A stretch of 64,000 nt of DNA from Aureimonas sp. AU22 (GTDB taxonomy: Bacteria; Pseudomonadota; Alphaproteobacteria; Rhizobiales; Rhizobiaceae), in assembly GCF_001463745.1 (NCBI RefSeq), contig NZ_BBWJ01000051.1:28164-92163 (forward strand). Direction: 5' to 3'. The notes beneath the pieces are model-generated. The model was not told the origin of the DNA, searched no databases, and was given only the letters and a program-made list of their open reading frames with translations. The first letter of the stretch is position 1; the number at the start of each line of letters is the position of its first letter. Below, one piece after another: positions 1 through 12,179 of this stretch. The position numbers and the translations under genes were made by a program.

Positions 1-381
1 GTCGTCGCCGTCGAGCCCGAGGCCTCGCCGGTCCTGTCGGGCGGCTCGCCCGGTCCCCACAAGATCCAGGGCATCGGCGCGGGCTTCGCGCCGCCGATCC
101 TCGACCGCGAGATCTACGACGAGGTGGTCACGGTCTCCAACGACGAGAGCTTCGAGACCGCGCGTCTCGTGGCGCGTCTCGAGGGCGTGCCGGTCGGCAT
201 CTCGTCCGGCGCGGCGCTCGCTGCCGCGATCAAGGTCGGCCAGCGCGAGGAGAACGCCGGCAAGACGATCGTCGTCATCATCCCGTCCTTTGCCGAGCGC
301 TATCTGTCGACCGCCCTCTTCGAGGGGCTGGTGGACGAGAGCGAGCCCAAGGAGCCGCCGCGCGGCGCACCCTCGATCTGA
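1..381 (+). CDS. cysK: Cysteine synthase A, C-terminal part (cut by window start)
   Basis: The frame is open from base 1 to a TGA at 379-381, giving the last 126 residues of a PLP-dependent O-acetylserine sulfhydrylase. CysK joins sulfide and O-acetylserine to make cysteine in the cytoplasm. The fragment shows the family's [17 protein letters not shown] stretch near its start, which contacts PLP phosphate and the active site, and the [11 protein letters not shown] segment followed by the [13 protein letters not shown]-terminal motif. The tail of about 15 acidic and proline-rich residues is variable in the family. The N-terminal half with the PLP lysine lies outside the window. A strong terminator follows 23 bp after the stop. 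Confidence 0.93.
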   Translation, partial: VVAVEPEASPVLSGGSPGPHKIQGIGAGFAPPILDREIYDEVVTVSNDESFETARLVARLEGVPVGISSGAALAAAIKVGQREENAGKTIVVIIPSFAERYLSTALFEGLVDESEPKEPPRGAPSI

Positions 382-404
382 CGGGTCGCCACGAAATGAA
401 CAAG

Positions 405-434
405 AGGGCCGCCCCCGAGCGGCCCTTTTCTTTT
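405..434 (+). terminator. Rho-independent terminator of cysK
   Basis: A perfect 8-bp stem (AGGGCCGC at 405-412, GCGGCCCT at 419-426) with a 6-nt loop is followed directly by a T-rich run up to 434. It separates cysK from the downstream channel gene. Confidence 0.9.
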
Positions 435-518
435 GGGCCGTGTGTCCCTTGTTAGGAGGGCGCTGCGGGGAGGCAGTGCTTCGCCCGACCCAAGCTTCGC
501 ACAGCCCGGACGCATCGC

Positions 519-1466
519 ATGCCTTTGACCGAAACCTTGGAAAGCTCGCAGACCTTCCTGCGCACTCTGGCCGCCCAGGCCGCCGCCTTCCTTCCCAATC
601 TCGTCGTCGCGCTTCTGATCCTGGCGATCGGCTTCTTCCTGGCCGGACGCCTCGCCCTGCTCGTCACGCGCGCCTTCGGGGCGTCGGCCAAGATCGACCA
701 GACGGTGCGCGGGCCGCTCGTCGCGATCGTGCGCTATGTCGTGATCGTGATGACGCTGATCATCGCGCTCGGCCAGGTCGGCGTGCAGATGACCTCGCTG
801 CTTGCCGTGCTCGGCGCCGCGGGTCTGGCGGTCGGTCTGGCCCTGCAGGGCACGCTGACCAACATCGCCGCCGGCATCATGCTGCTCTGGCTGCGCCCGT
901 TCCGCGTCGGCGACTATATCGAGACCCAGAACTTCTCCGGCACCGTCCACGAGATCGGTCTGTTCACCTGCCATCTCGAGACGTTCGACGGCCTCTTCGT
1001 CTTCGCGCCCAACTCGACGCTCTGGAACGTGTGGATGCGCAATCACTCGCGCGCCGCCTCGCGGCTTCTGGCCTGGTCCGTGACCGTGCCGCGCGAGGTG
1101 CCCTTCGAGGAGGCACGCGAGGTGCTGGTCGACGCCTGGCGTCGCGAGGGCGCCGACGGACGTCTCAGCGAGCCGGTGGCCTTTCTCGACCAGCTGACCC
1201 CCGACGCCCAGGTGCTCGTGCTGCGTGGACGCGTGCGGGAAGGGGAGACGGCGACGGCGCAGCGGCGGATCGCCGAGGCGATCCGGCTCCGCTTCACCGA
1301 ACGGTTCGGCGGGGCGGAACCGAAGGCGATCCAGCGGATCGTGCCGGCCGACACCGATCCCTCGCGCTATCTCGGCGCGGACGAGGCGCCGAGCGCGAGC
1401 CCCGTTCTCGTCAACGACCGCGCGGACGCAGCTTCGGACGGCGTGGTCGCCAGTCCGAAGGGGTGA
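519..1466 (+). CDS. Small-conductance mechanosensitive channel, MscS family
   Basis: This 315-residue inner-membrane protein should release solutes when membrane tension rises during hypo-osmotic shock. Three hydrophobic segments are visible near residues 22-50, 63-90 and 92-120. The third is the Gly/Ala-rich pore helix typical of MscS (LAVLGAAGLAVGLALQG), followed by the conserved beta-domain start with RPFRVGDYIE and FAPNSTLWN. The length matches short MscS proteins (about 280-320 residues). The start at 519 gives a typical N-terminal helix. The last 40 residues are low-complexity and probably disordered. It sits alone between two terminators. Confidence 0.92.
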   Translation: MPLTETLESSQTFLRTLAAQAAAFLPNLVVALLILAIGFFLAGRLALLVTRAFGASAKIDQTVRGPLVAIVRYVVIVMTLIIALGQVGVQMTSLLAVLGAAGLAVGLALQGTLTNIAAGIMLLWLRPFRVGDYIETQNFSGTVHEIGLFTCHLETFDGLFVFAPNSTLWNVWMRNHSRAASRLLAWSVTVPREVPFEEAREVLVDAWRREGADGRLSEPVAFLDQLTPDAQVLVLRGRVREGETATAQRRIAEAIRLRFTERFGGAEPKAIQRIVPADTDPSRYLGADEAPSASPVLVNDRADAASDGVVASPKG

Positions 1467-1479
1467 CGGGGCTCATACG

Positions 1480-1517
1480 AAAAAGGGCGACGGACCCGGA
1501 GGTCCGCCGCCCTTTTT
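1480..1517. terminator. Bidirectional terminator between mscS and rpsU
   Basis: The sequence has an A-run and a T-run flanking a stem with arms 1481-1496 and 1501-1516 (AAAAGGGCG...CGGACC paired with GGTCCG...CGCCCTTTT, one mismatch). The A/T flanks on both sides let it stop transcription from the channel gene (plus) and from rpsU (minus). Confidence 0.88.
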
Positions 1518-1536
1518 CCATCGAAACGGAAGAGGC

Positions 1537-1791
1537 TCAGGCGCCGCGCGACGGAGCGCCCGGACGAACGGCCTTCTTCGGCGCGGGCAGCAGGCCCTCG
1601 CGCTGGGCCTGCTTGCGGGCGGCCTTGCGGGTGCGGCGGATGGCATCCTGCTTCTCGCGGACGCGGCGCTCGGACGGCTTCTCGTAAGCCCGGCGTTCCT
1701 TCATCTCGCGGAAGACGCCCTCGCGCTGGAGCTTCTTCTTCAGGGCGCGCAGCGCCTGTTCCACATTGTTGTCGCGAACGTCGACCTTCAT
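1537..1791 (-). CDS. rpsU: 30S ribosomal protein S21
   Basis: This is an 84-residue, very basic protein of the small ribosomal subunit that sits near the anti-Shine-Dalgarno region and helps initiation. The [43 protein letters not shown] core is diagnostic, shown here only in part: [20 protein letters not shown] and YEKPSERR. It has the extended Arg/Lys-rich tail seen in alphaproteobacteria. I chose the ATG at 1791 because AAAGGA lies about 6 nt upstream; an in-frame ATG at 1797 would overlap that ribosome-binding site. It shares the bidirectional terminator at 1480-1517. Confidence 0.95.
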   Translation of the reverse strand: MKVDVRDNNVEQALRALKKKLQREGVFREMKERRAYEKPSERRVREKQDAIRRTRKAARKQAQREGLLPAPKKAVRPGAPSRGA

Positions 1792-2022
1792 GGGCATCCT
1801 TTCGATACGAGTGGCGAGGTCGAGCCCCGCGCGGGTTGATGTCCGGGGGTTGCCCGGCGATTCTTCATTCGTCCGTCGGCGGCGGAGCCGAAAGGCTCGG
1901 GGCCATTCCCCGAAGGGATGGGCCACGTCCGTCGCGGTCGGCAGGCAAACGATCGCGTGTCAATGGCCTCTTTCGCGGCCGAAATCAAGGTGCAACCGCC
2001 ACCGGACCCCGTTTGCGACGCG

Positions 2023-6051
<4,029 letters not shown>

Positions 6052-6052
6052 T

Positions 6053-6141
6053 CGGAAAACGATTGCGAAGGCTGCGTTGTGGCGGGAAGGGATTGAACTC
6101 GGTCTGTAACGGATTGGGCTTCTGCTGACAGGATTAGGCTG
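6053..6141 (+). repeat. Array of four GATTG-centred repeats just after gyrB
   Basis: Four imperfect copies of a GAAAGGGATTGGGC-like unit occur on the plus strand, with their GATTG/GATTA cores starting at 6061, 6091, 6112 and 6132 (spacing 30, 21, 20 bp). The same unit is repeated four times at 7266-7345. Tn7-like transposon ends carry several such sites of about 20-22 bp for the TnsB/TniA transposase, so a transposon-end function is inferred. The first copy is only 9 bp from the gyrB stop and would lie outside the proposed end. Confidence 0.55.
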
Positions 6142-6150
6142 ACTGAACGC

Positions 6151-6209
6151 ATGCTCCGGTGACGGGTTTTCCGGAACCGGAGCATCGCTGAACCGGGTTG
6201 ACCCCGGTT
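6151..6209. other. Two adjacent perfect hairpins
   Basis: The first has 10-bp arms (ATGCTCCGGT at 6151-6160, ACCGGAGCAT at 6176-6185) and a 15-nt loop. The second has 7-bp arms (AACCGGG at 6191-6197, CCCGGTT at 6203-6209) and a 5-nt loop. No T-run follows. They may terminate the minus-strand gene that ends at 6238, or gyrB read-through. Confidence 0.5.
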
Positions 6210-6237
6210 TCCGACTTCGAACGGCAAAGCTTGAGGT

Positions 6238-7071
6238 TCATGGATCGCATGCCGGGCATCTCCGCGACTTGGTCCTCCGTCTGACCCCATGGAAGGGGTC
6301 CTCGATGGTCGCCGGATGCGTATGACCCAGTACGGCGCCGGACGGGAGAGCCTCCGCGAGGGTGAACGTGAAGTCGATGTCCTGCACCCAGACATCTCGC
6401 GTTGCCGTTAGACGGGCCCATTCGAGCAACAAGTGTCTCGCCAGGTCACGTCTTTCACCGTCCGACGACCTGTCGAGGTTCAGGACGGCACGAACGAGCG
6501 TGGGGTAGCCCCGCTTGCGCAGCACCGGATGCGCGACCCAGCCGAGGATCACCTGCACCCATTCGCTGCCGTAGATCAGGTAGTGTCCCGCCCCGCCCCC
6601 GGTCAGCGAGCGGCTGTCGAGGACGACGTGGAGCAAACCGGCATCCCGCTCACGCTTCGGGAACGAGGCGAGGAGCGCGTCGGCGTCCGGGTAAACGGCG
6701 GCCAACTCCGGCTCGCTCCGGATGAGTTCCCTCACATGGTCGTCGAGAGCCGCGGGGTCGTTGACCTTCAAGCCCTCCCTCGAGAAGCGTCCGGGGTCGT
6801 CCACCCGGCTGCCGTGGAAGACAACGGCGCGCGCCGCTGCAAGGTCGTCGGACAGTTCGTCGAGGAGGTCCTCCAAGCCGGGCACGGACGCCCTCCCGAC
6901 GCGGTCGACCCATTCCGCGTCGTCGACGTAGAGTTGCTTTCGGGGCTTTCGGGTCAGGCGCTCCAAGCCTCCCGACTTCAAGCGGTCGCCGACCCAGTTC
7001 CCAATCGCAGGAACCCAGGTCGATGGCGACTCCCACTCGATCGTGAGGTCCGAGAAGTTGTCGTCGTGCAT
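6238..7071 (-). CDS. Hypothetical protein, 277 aa
   Basis: I do not recognise this family. The gene has a good start (GGAGC about 6 nt before the ATG at 7071) and normal codon use. The middle of the protein has AVVFHGSRVDD, then a REGLKV segment, and later GGAGHYLIYGSEWV. The order H-G-S-R, G-L, H-Y, Y-G-S-E is loosely like ADP-ribosyltransferase-fold proteins, but this is only a pattern impression. No signal peptide or membrane segment is seen. The C-terminus is basic with a CPAC pair. It is flanked on both sides by the GATTG repeat arrays, so it may be the sole cargo of a small tandem insertion. Confidence 0.7.
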   Translation of the reverse strand: MHDDNFSDLTIEWESPSTWVPAIGNWVGDRLKSGGLERLTRKPRKQLYVDDAEWVDRVGRASVPGLEDLLDELSDDLAAARAVVFHGSRVDDPGRFSREGLKVNDPAALDDHVRELIRSEPELAAVYPDADALLASFPKRERDAGLLHVVLDSRSLTGGGAGHYLIYGSEWVQVILGWVAHPVLRKRGYPTLVRAVLNLDRSSDGERRDLARHLLLEWARLTATRDVWVQDIDFTFTLAEALPSGAVLGHTHPATIEDPFHGVRRRTKSRRCPACDP

Positions 7072-7265
7072 CGGCTGCTCCCCGGGCGCGTGTCTGAGAT
7101 GCTGTGGATGCCGATCGCGCCGGCTGGGCTGGCTTCGTCCGTCCGACAGGTTGTACGCATGTTGGCATCAGTCGCTCAAGGCGGCCATGTCCTCGCGGAT
7201 GCCCGGTCACGTAGGCGTTCAAGCCCCGTCCAAGCCGTTGCGCGGAGCGGTCCGCAAACAGCCCG

Positions 7266-7345
7266 AAAGGGTTTGGGCTGTCCGATGAAGGGGATTGGAC
7301 CCACCACGTGAAAGGGATTGCGCTACTCCCCGAAAGCGATTGGGC
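7266..7345 (+). repeat. Second array of four GATTG-centred repeats, 22-23 bp period
   Basis: Cores start at 7271 (GTTTG variant), 7293, 7316 and 7339, all on the plus strand, each within a CGAAAGGGATTGGGC-like unit. The spacing of 22, 23 and 23 bp is more regular than in the array next to gyrB. A TGT at 7279 precedes the second unit by about the same distance as in the first array (14 versus 13 bp to the core). This looks like a second transposon end in the same orientation. Confidence 0.55.
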
Positions 7346-7585
7346 CGCCGGAAACTCCTGACCTCCGCGTCCGCCGTGCCCAACAATGCGACTCACCGGG
7401 CACGACGCCATGACCCGTAGCGCCCTTAGCGTGGTCGGCTCGGCGGAGCATCTGGCGGGACCGTCTACGCGACGCGCCGAACAGCCTTCGTTCGCGACGA
7501 AAACATGCGGAACTCGCTTCGGGCGCCTTTCCGCCGAGCACGGCCCGTGACGAACTTCCGCCCGCTTCGCGAGGGATGCAGGGCC

Positions 7586-8029
7586 ATGGACACGGTCAGC
7601 CCAGAAGCCAGGAGCGCCAACATGCGGGCGGTCCGGTCGTCGAACACACAGCCCGAGAAGGCGGTCCGTTCGATCGCTCACGCTTTGGGCTTGCGATTCC
7701 GCCTGCATCGGCGGGACCTTCCGGGAACGCCCGACCTAGTGCTGCCGAAGCATCACGTCGCCGTTTTCGTCCACGGTTGCTTCTGGCATCGCCACGAGGG
7801 ATGCAAGGCGGCCTCTCTTCCGAAGACGCGGACGGACTACTGGCAGGCGAAGTTCGACCGCAACGTCGCGCGCGACGCCAAGGCGCGGGACGACCTAGAG
7901 GCCCTGGGCTGGAAGGTCGTCGTGGTGTGGGAATGCGGCGTGAAGGATCGGGAGGCCGTCGGCGCCCTCCTGTTCCGGGCGCTGTCCCGCGACCTTCCGC
8001 TCCCGCCGCCGCACGAGAGTAGCGGCTGA
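7586..8029 (+). CDS. vsr: Very short patch repair endonuclease
   Basis: This 147-residue nuclease nicks next to T:G mismatches that arise when 5-methylcytosine deaminates. The core is complete: RSSNTQPEKAVR near residues 17-28, LPGTPDLVLP with the catalytic Asp at 50, and VFVHGCFWHRH with His 63 and His 68. The start is the ATG at 7586, where homology begins; upstream in-frame codons look non-coding. It is unusual that it is not directly next to a methyltransferase: a C5 methyltransferase lies 4 kb downstream. Vsr genes also occur beside GHKL-ATPase restriction-type loci, which fits the gene two places downstream. Confidence 0.93.
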   Translation: MDTVSPEARSANMRAVRSSNTQPEKAVRSIAHALGLRFRLHRRDLPGTPDLVLPKHHVAVFVHGCFWHRHEGCKAASLPKTRTDYWQAKFDRNVARDAKARDDLEALGWKVVVVWECGVKDREAVGALLFRALSRDLPLPPPHESSG

Positions 8030-8101
8030 ACCCGGGGGAGGGGTGCGAGCCGTCCCTGTCTCGATAGCTCGCGACGGCAAACGGTCCCGTTCCCGACGCC
8101 G

Positions 8102-8698
8102 TCAGTCATGCAGTCCCCAGTTCTGGTCGGCGTCGTTGCGCCTGTTCGAGGCCTCCGGCGGCAGCGTCGACGAGACGCGCGGCTGTCCGTCGGTTCCCGT
8201 CCACGCGAGCGTGACGCCCCAGCCGGAACCCTTCCCGCTGTTGGTCGGGTAGCGCGACAGCGACTTCGTCACCGGGATCCCCGCGATCGTCATCGTGCCC
8301 GACCCCGTTCCCATGTGGGCGACGAAGAGGGCGTCGAGGAAGGAGTGGTCGAGGAGGTCGGCTTCCCGTACGAGGGACAGGTCGCGAAGGGCATCCGTCC
8401 GCCTCTTCCTCTCGTCGCGCCGGCGGCGGACCTCGACGTCCGATACGTACGCTTCGGCCCCCGGGGCGTCCTGCGGCTCGGTCCCGCGTTCCATGGGCAG
8501 GCGCCCCTGGCGGTAAGCGGCGAGGATCGCAGCCGCCGCGTCGGGCCCAACGAGCAGCGTGATGTCCATGGGGGAGTCCCGCGCGACGATGTCAGCCTTC
8601 TCCTCGCGCGACAGGACCGATCCGGAGAGGATCGCCTTGCGGGCGAGCAGCGGCCTCAGGCCGGGCAGTCTCGACAGGAAGCCCGTCAGCGTGATCAT
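8102..8698 (-). CDS. Hypothetical protein, 198 aa
   Basis: I do not recognise this protein. GGAGAGAACGC precedes the ATG at 8696-8698, a good ribosome-binding site. The N-terminal 45 residues are mildly hydrophobic but not a clear signal peptide. The centre is a charged helix rich in Arg and Glu (about residues 85-110), and the C-terminal third is Gly/Ser/Thr-rich with scattered Trp. It is divergent from the GHKL-nuclease gene with about 170 bp between them, so the two may share regulatory DNA. Confidence 0.65.
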   Translation of the reverse strand: MITLTGFLSRLPGLRPLLARKAILSGSVLSREEKADIVARDSPMDITLLVGPDAAAAILAAYRQGRLPMERGTEPQDAPGAEAYVSDVEVRRRRDERKRRTDALRDLSLVREADLLDHSFLDALFVAHMGTGSGTMTIAGIPVTKSLSRYPTNSGKGSGWGVTLAWTGTDGQPRVSSTLPPEASNRRNDADQNWGLHD

Positions 8699-8869
8699 GC
8701 GTTCTCTCCGTTCCGTGTCAGCCGTCCCGCGGCGCGGATGTCCGCCGGCCCGGCCGCCTACGGCACGCGTCCGTCGCGGACGGGTCCCTGTTCACCGGAC
8801 CGGCCGTCCTGTTAAGGAATCGGAAGGCCGCGAATCCTTGACGGGTGGCGCGGGCGCCGGGAGGGACCC

Positions 8870-11173
8870 ATGTACGACCCAAACGAGACATCCGTCGACC
8901 CGATCCCGCCGGGCGCCATCGACCGCGATTCCCGCCCCTACGAGTTCAAGATGAAGATCGAGGGCGGCGTCCTCGATAACCTCGGCATCAAGATGTACAC
9001 GCGGGTGGGCAAGGTGCTGGTCGAGTTCGCGGCGAACGCGTTCGACTCCGACTCCCCCTTCGTCGACATCCGCTTCGACGCGACCACGATCGCCTGGGCC
9101 CGCGACGAGGTCAGGCGCGAGGCGACTAAGAAGCTTGAGGCTGAGCGCCTCGACGAGGCTCCGCCCGCCGACTCGAGACGTCCGAAGCGCCGGGCCCACG
9201 TCATCGTCGACCCCTTGCCCGAGGACGTGACGATCACGATCCGCGACACGGGGCACGGCATGAGCGCGAGCCAGATTGCCGAGGCGTTCCTCCCCCTCAA
9301 CCGCAACCGGCGCCGGCGGAAGGGCGCACAGGAGGAGAGCGACTTCTACTCGGAGGCCGGCAAGCGCCTCGTCATGGGCCGCAAGGGGATCGGCAAGCTC
9401 TCCGCCTTCGGCGTCGCGGAGCGGATGAAGGTGAGGTCCAAGAGGGCGGGGCAGACGTTCTGGACCGAGGTGGACCTGCGGGCGGACACCCTGCGCATGA
9501 CCACGGACATCGGTTCGGTCGTGATCCCGCACGAGTACCACGAGGCCTTGCCGCACGAGGTCGACCACCACGGCACGACGATCACCCTGATGGGCCTTCG
9601 GTGCGACTCCATGAATTTCACCGGGGACGAGATCGAGTCGGTGCTGGCCGAGACGTTCAATCCGATCCGTCCCGAGGAGTTCGAGATCCGGTTGCAGGGC
9701 GACCCCATCCGGCAGCCGAAGCCCGAGCTGGAGTTCGTGTACCCGGAGGGGATGGCCGACGGGGGGATGGCGGAGGAGACGCTCGACGACCCCCATTGGG
9801 GCGCCCTAGACCTGCGCTATCGGGTCCAGTTCAGGAAGAAGAGCCTGCCCGCCGAGAAGCGGGGCGCCTACATCTACTCGAAGAACCGCCTCGCGATGGA
9901 TCCCTCGCTCCTCGGCCTGAACACCGGGATGCACAACTTCATGGCCCAGCAATATATGGAGTGCATCGTCGAGTCGGACGACCTCGACAACCTAAACGTC
10001 GACGTCATCGGTACGAACCGCGCGGGCATCATCCAGAGCAGCGACGTCGTGAAGAGCTTCCTGCGCCGCGTGACCGACATCATGCGGGAGGCGGTCAACG
10101 CACACGCGCGCTTCAAGGAGAGGGAAGCCGACCGGATGATCGACACGGCGCCGGAGGCGCGTGAACTGCGTCGTGTCCTCACGATGATCGCCCCCAACCA
10201 ACAGAGGCACGCCAGGGATCTCGCGAAGGTGTTCGTCGGTCGCTACGGGGTTCACTCCGACGAGTTCGAGCACCTGACCCCGCTGATCATCGGCACAGCC
10301 AACGCGGGCGAGATCCTGATCGACCTGATCCGAGTGTCGGGGAATGCCGAGAGCATCGCCGAGATCGCGCCGAAGCTCGTGGAGCTGCGCGAGGTCGAGC
10401 GCGACGACGCCATCAAGCTCTACCAGGCCCGGCGGAACGGCATCATCGGTTTGGAGCGGGTCGTCGATGGCTCGATGAAGACGATCGGCAAGGGGCCGCA
10501 CGACGAGCGCGCGCTCCACCAGCTCCTCAAGGCGTCCCCGTGGCTGATACGCCCCGACCTCTCCGGCTACATCGCGAGCGACGAGGGGATGGCCAACGTC
10601 CTCGACAGGCTGGCCGCCGAGTTGAAGGTGGACGGGTACGCGCCGCCGCCGGCCGAGAACGCCAGCATCGCGCCCGAAGGCGAGACCGAAGATCAGGAAC
10701 AGCGGCGCACCGTCCGCCCTGACCTCGTCGCATTGGTCGGGGACGGACCGCATCCCGCCAACGTGTTCGTCGTCGAGCTCAAGGCGCCGACGGTGCCGCT
10801 CAGGGTCGAGCACCTTACGCAGCTCAAGACCTACATGACCCGCGTGCGGCGCTTCTTCGAGGCCGAGGGCACCGCCAACGGGCGGAAGGTCAAGGTCGAG
10901 GGCGCACTCATCGGCGCCCTGCCGCATCCGTCGACGAAATCCGACGGACAGATGCAGCTCTTGGCGGAGCTAGGGGACCGCGGTCCGAACGCCGACTGGG
11001 AGGTCTTGAGCCTTCACGAGATGCTCGCGCGGACCCGGCGGGTTCATGAAGAGATGCTAGGCGTCCTCAAACGGCGTGCCGACGAGGAAGCGGCCTCGTC
11101 GCGAGACTCGGTAGAAGGTGGCCAGGCGACGACCGCTTCGGCTACAGCCGGCGGGTCGGGGGAAACGGCATGA
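8870..11173 (+). CDS. GHKL (MutL/Hsp90/MORC-type) ATPase fused to a PD-(D/E)XK nuclease domain
   Basis: This 767-residue protein begins with a GHKL ATPase: N-box VEFAANAFD (Glu 52, Asn 56), G1 motif DTGHG near 126-130 and G2 motif GRKGIGKLSA near 170-179. The long middle part is helical. Near residues 615-655 a nuclease-like core appears, with RPDLVAL followed by VFVVELKAP and a later Gln in HLTQLKTYM, fitting PD-(D/E)XK enzymes. MutL-like ATPases with such nucleases are known from restriction-linked loci and are relatives of eukaryotic MORC. The start is preceded by GGGAGGGA. The gene overlaps the next by 4 bp, so the pair should be co-translated. An antiphage role is inferred, not shown. 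Confidence 0.85.
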   Translation: MYDPNETSVDPIPPGAIDRDSRPYEFKMKIEGGVLDNLGIKMYTRVGKVLVEFAANAFDSDSPFVDIRFDATTIAWARDEVRREATKKLEAERLDEAPPADSRRPKRRAHVIVDPLPEDVTITIRDTGHGMSASQIAEAFLPLNRNRRRRKGAQEESDFYSEAGKRLVMGRKGIGKLSAFGVAERMKVRSKRAGQTFWTEVDLRADTLRMTTDIGSVVIPHEYHEALPHEVDHHGTTITLMGLRCDSMNFTGDEIESVLAETFNPIRPEEFEIRLQGDPIRQPKPELEFVYPEGMADGGMAEETLDDPHWGALDLRYRVQFRKKSLPAEKRGAYIYSKNRLAMDPSLLGLNTGMHNFMAQQYMECIVESDDLDNLNVDVIGTNRAGIIQSSDVVKSFLRRVTDIMREAVNAHARFKEREADRMIDTAPEARELRRVLTMIAPNQQRHARDLAKVFVGRYGVHSDEFEHLTPLIIGTANAGEILIDLIRVSGNAESIAEIAPKLVELREVERDDAIKLYQARRNGIIGLERVVDGSMKTIGKGPHDERALHQLLKASPWLIRPDLSGYIASDEGMANVLDRLAAELKVDGYAPPPAENASIAPEGETEDQEQRRTVRPDLVALVGDGPHPANVFVVELKAPTVPLRVEHLTQLKTYMTRVRRFFEAEGTANGRKVKVEGALIGALPHPSTKSDGQMQLLAELGDRGPNADWEVLSLHEMLARTRRVHEEMLGVLKRRADEEAASSRDSVEGGQATTASATAGGSGETA

Positions 11174-12120
11174 CGTATGACCTCGTCGAACTGAGAAAGG
11201 CGAAGTTCGCGAAGTACGATATTCTCTTCAAGCGCATCATCGACCCGGAGCGTTCGATGCTCCGTGAGATGTTGGGGCTCGTTCGAGCTAGGTCGCTTCC
11301 GACGGAGTTTGCTGGATTCCCCCCGCGGAGCGTCGATGCTCTGTTCTGGAAGCGGGGTTGGTATCACCATGTCGAGTTCCAGACACGTGACCACGCGACG
11401 ATGCGATGGAGGATGCTCGAATACTACTGGCTCATCGCCAAGCATAGGTACAAGTTGCGGACAGGCGTAGATCCCAGGATCAAGCAGAAGGTTCTTTATG
11501 TCGGGAACGGAACGTCCGGCATGGCGTCGACGATCAGCGCAGGCGTTCTCGATTACGAGTTTCAACTGCTGGACCTTGAGTCCTTCAACGATGATTGGGC
11601 GGACCGCCTTCTACGGTCGACCGAGCCTTCCGACATCGTACTCGGCCTTCTATGCCGACCTTTCCTAGAGCCAGACGACTGGACCGAAGCCTACCGAAAG
11701 GAGTGGAAGAGGGCTGCCAGAATCGTGTCCCGTGAGGCCGAGATCGATCCGTTCCACGCTGGGGACGGTCCAGCACTCTTGTTGGTCGCAGCTCTGCTCA
11801 AGAAGGTGCCCGAGGACGTCAAAAGGAGTCTCGAGATGGCAATCCGTGTCGATGTGCAACAATCCAAACTGTTCACTCAGGTTTTTGACGAAGGTGAAGA
11901 CTCCGGCCGCGTCAAAATGGCACTGCGGATGATCCAGAAGCACGCCCAACAAAATGGGATCCTCCTTGACAAGGAGACTCAGGAGAGGCTGACCGAACTC
12001 GACGCCGATGTCTTGGAAGACCTGGCATATGACTTCAGAGGGGGGGCGGACATCGTCGAGCTGGTGGCCCGTGCGGGACACAGCGTCGACGGGGACGCAA
12101 TAGAGTTCGATGGGTGGTAA
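11170..12120 (+). CDS. Rpn/YhgA-like PD-(D/E)XK nuclease family protein
   Basis: This 316-residue protein overlaps the stop of the GHKL gene (ATGA at 11170-11173). Near residues 50-75 it shows PRSVDALFWKRG then WYHHVEFQTRDH, matching the D...ExQ core of Rpn-type transposase/nuclease proteins. An LEYYWLIAKHRYK helix follows. Rpn proteins cleave DNA and are linked to recombination and phage defence. The C-terminal 100 residues contain KLFTQVFDEGEDSGRVKMAL, as often found in this family after the nuclease domain. Base composition is clearly less GC-biased than its neighbours, so it may have joined the locus more recently. Confidence 0.72.
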   Translation: MTYDLVELRKAKFAKYDILFKRIIDPERSMLREMLGLVRARSLPTEFAGFPPRSVDALFWKRGWYHHVEFQTRDHATMRWRMLEYYWLIAKHRYKLRTGVDPRIKQKVLYVGNGTSGMASTISAGVLDYEFQLLDLESFNDDWADRLLRSTEPSDIVLGLLCRPFLEPDDWTEAYRKEWKRAARIVSREAEIDPFHAGDGPALLLVAALLKKVPEDVKRSLEMAIRVDVQQSKLFTQVFDEGEDSGRVKMALRMIQKHAQQNGILLDKETQERLTELDADVLEDLAYDFRGGADIVELVARAGHSVDGDAIEFDGW

Positions 12121-12179
12121 AAGGTCGACCGATGGCTGGGACCGTCCTCACGACTGCGGCCGTCACGCCCTGAAGCGTT

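Noticed and set aside
8699..8720. GTTC-N5-GTTC resembling a LexA box near 8.7 kb
   Set aside because: The spacing is 5, not 7, and the sequence coincides with a ribosome-binding site on the other strand.
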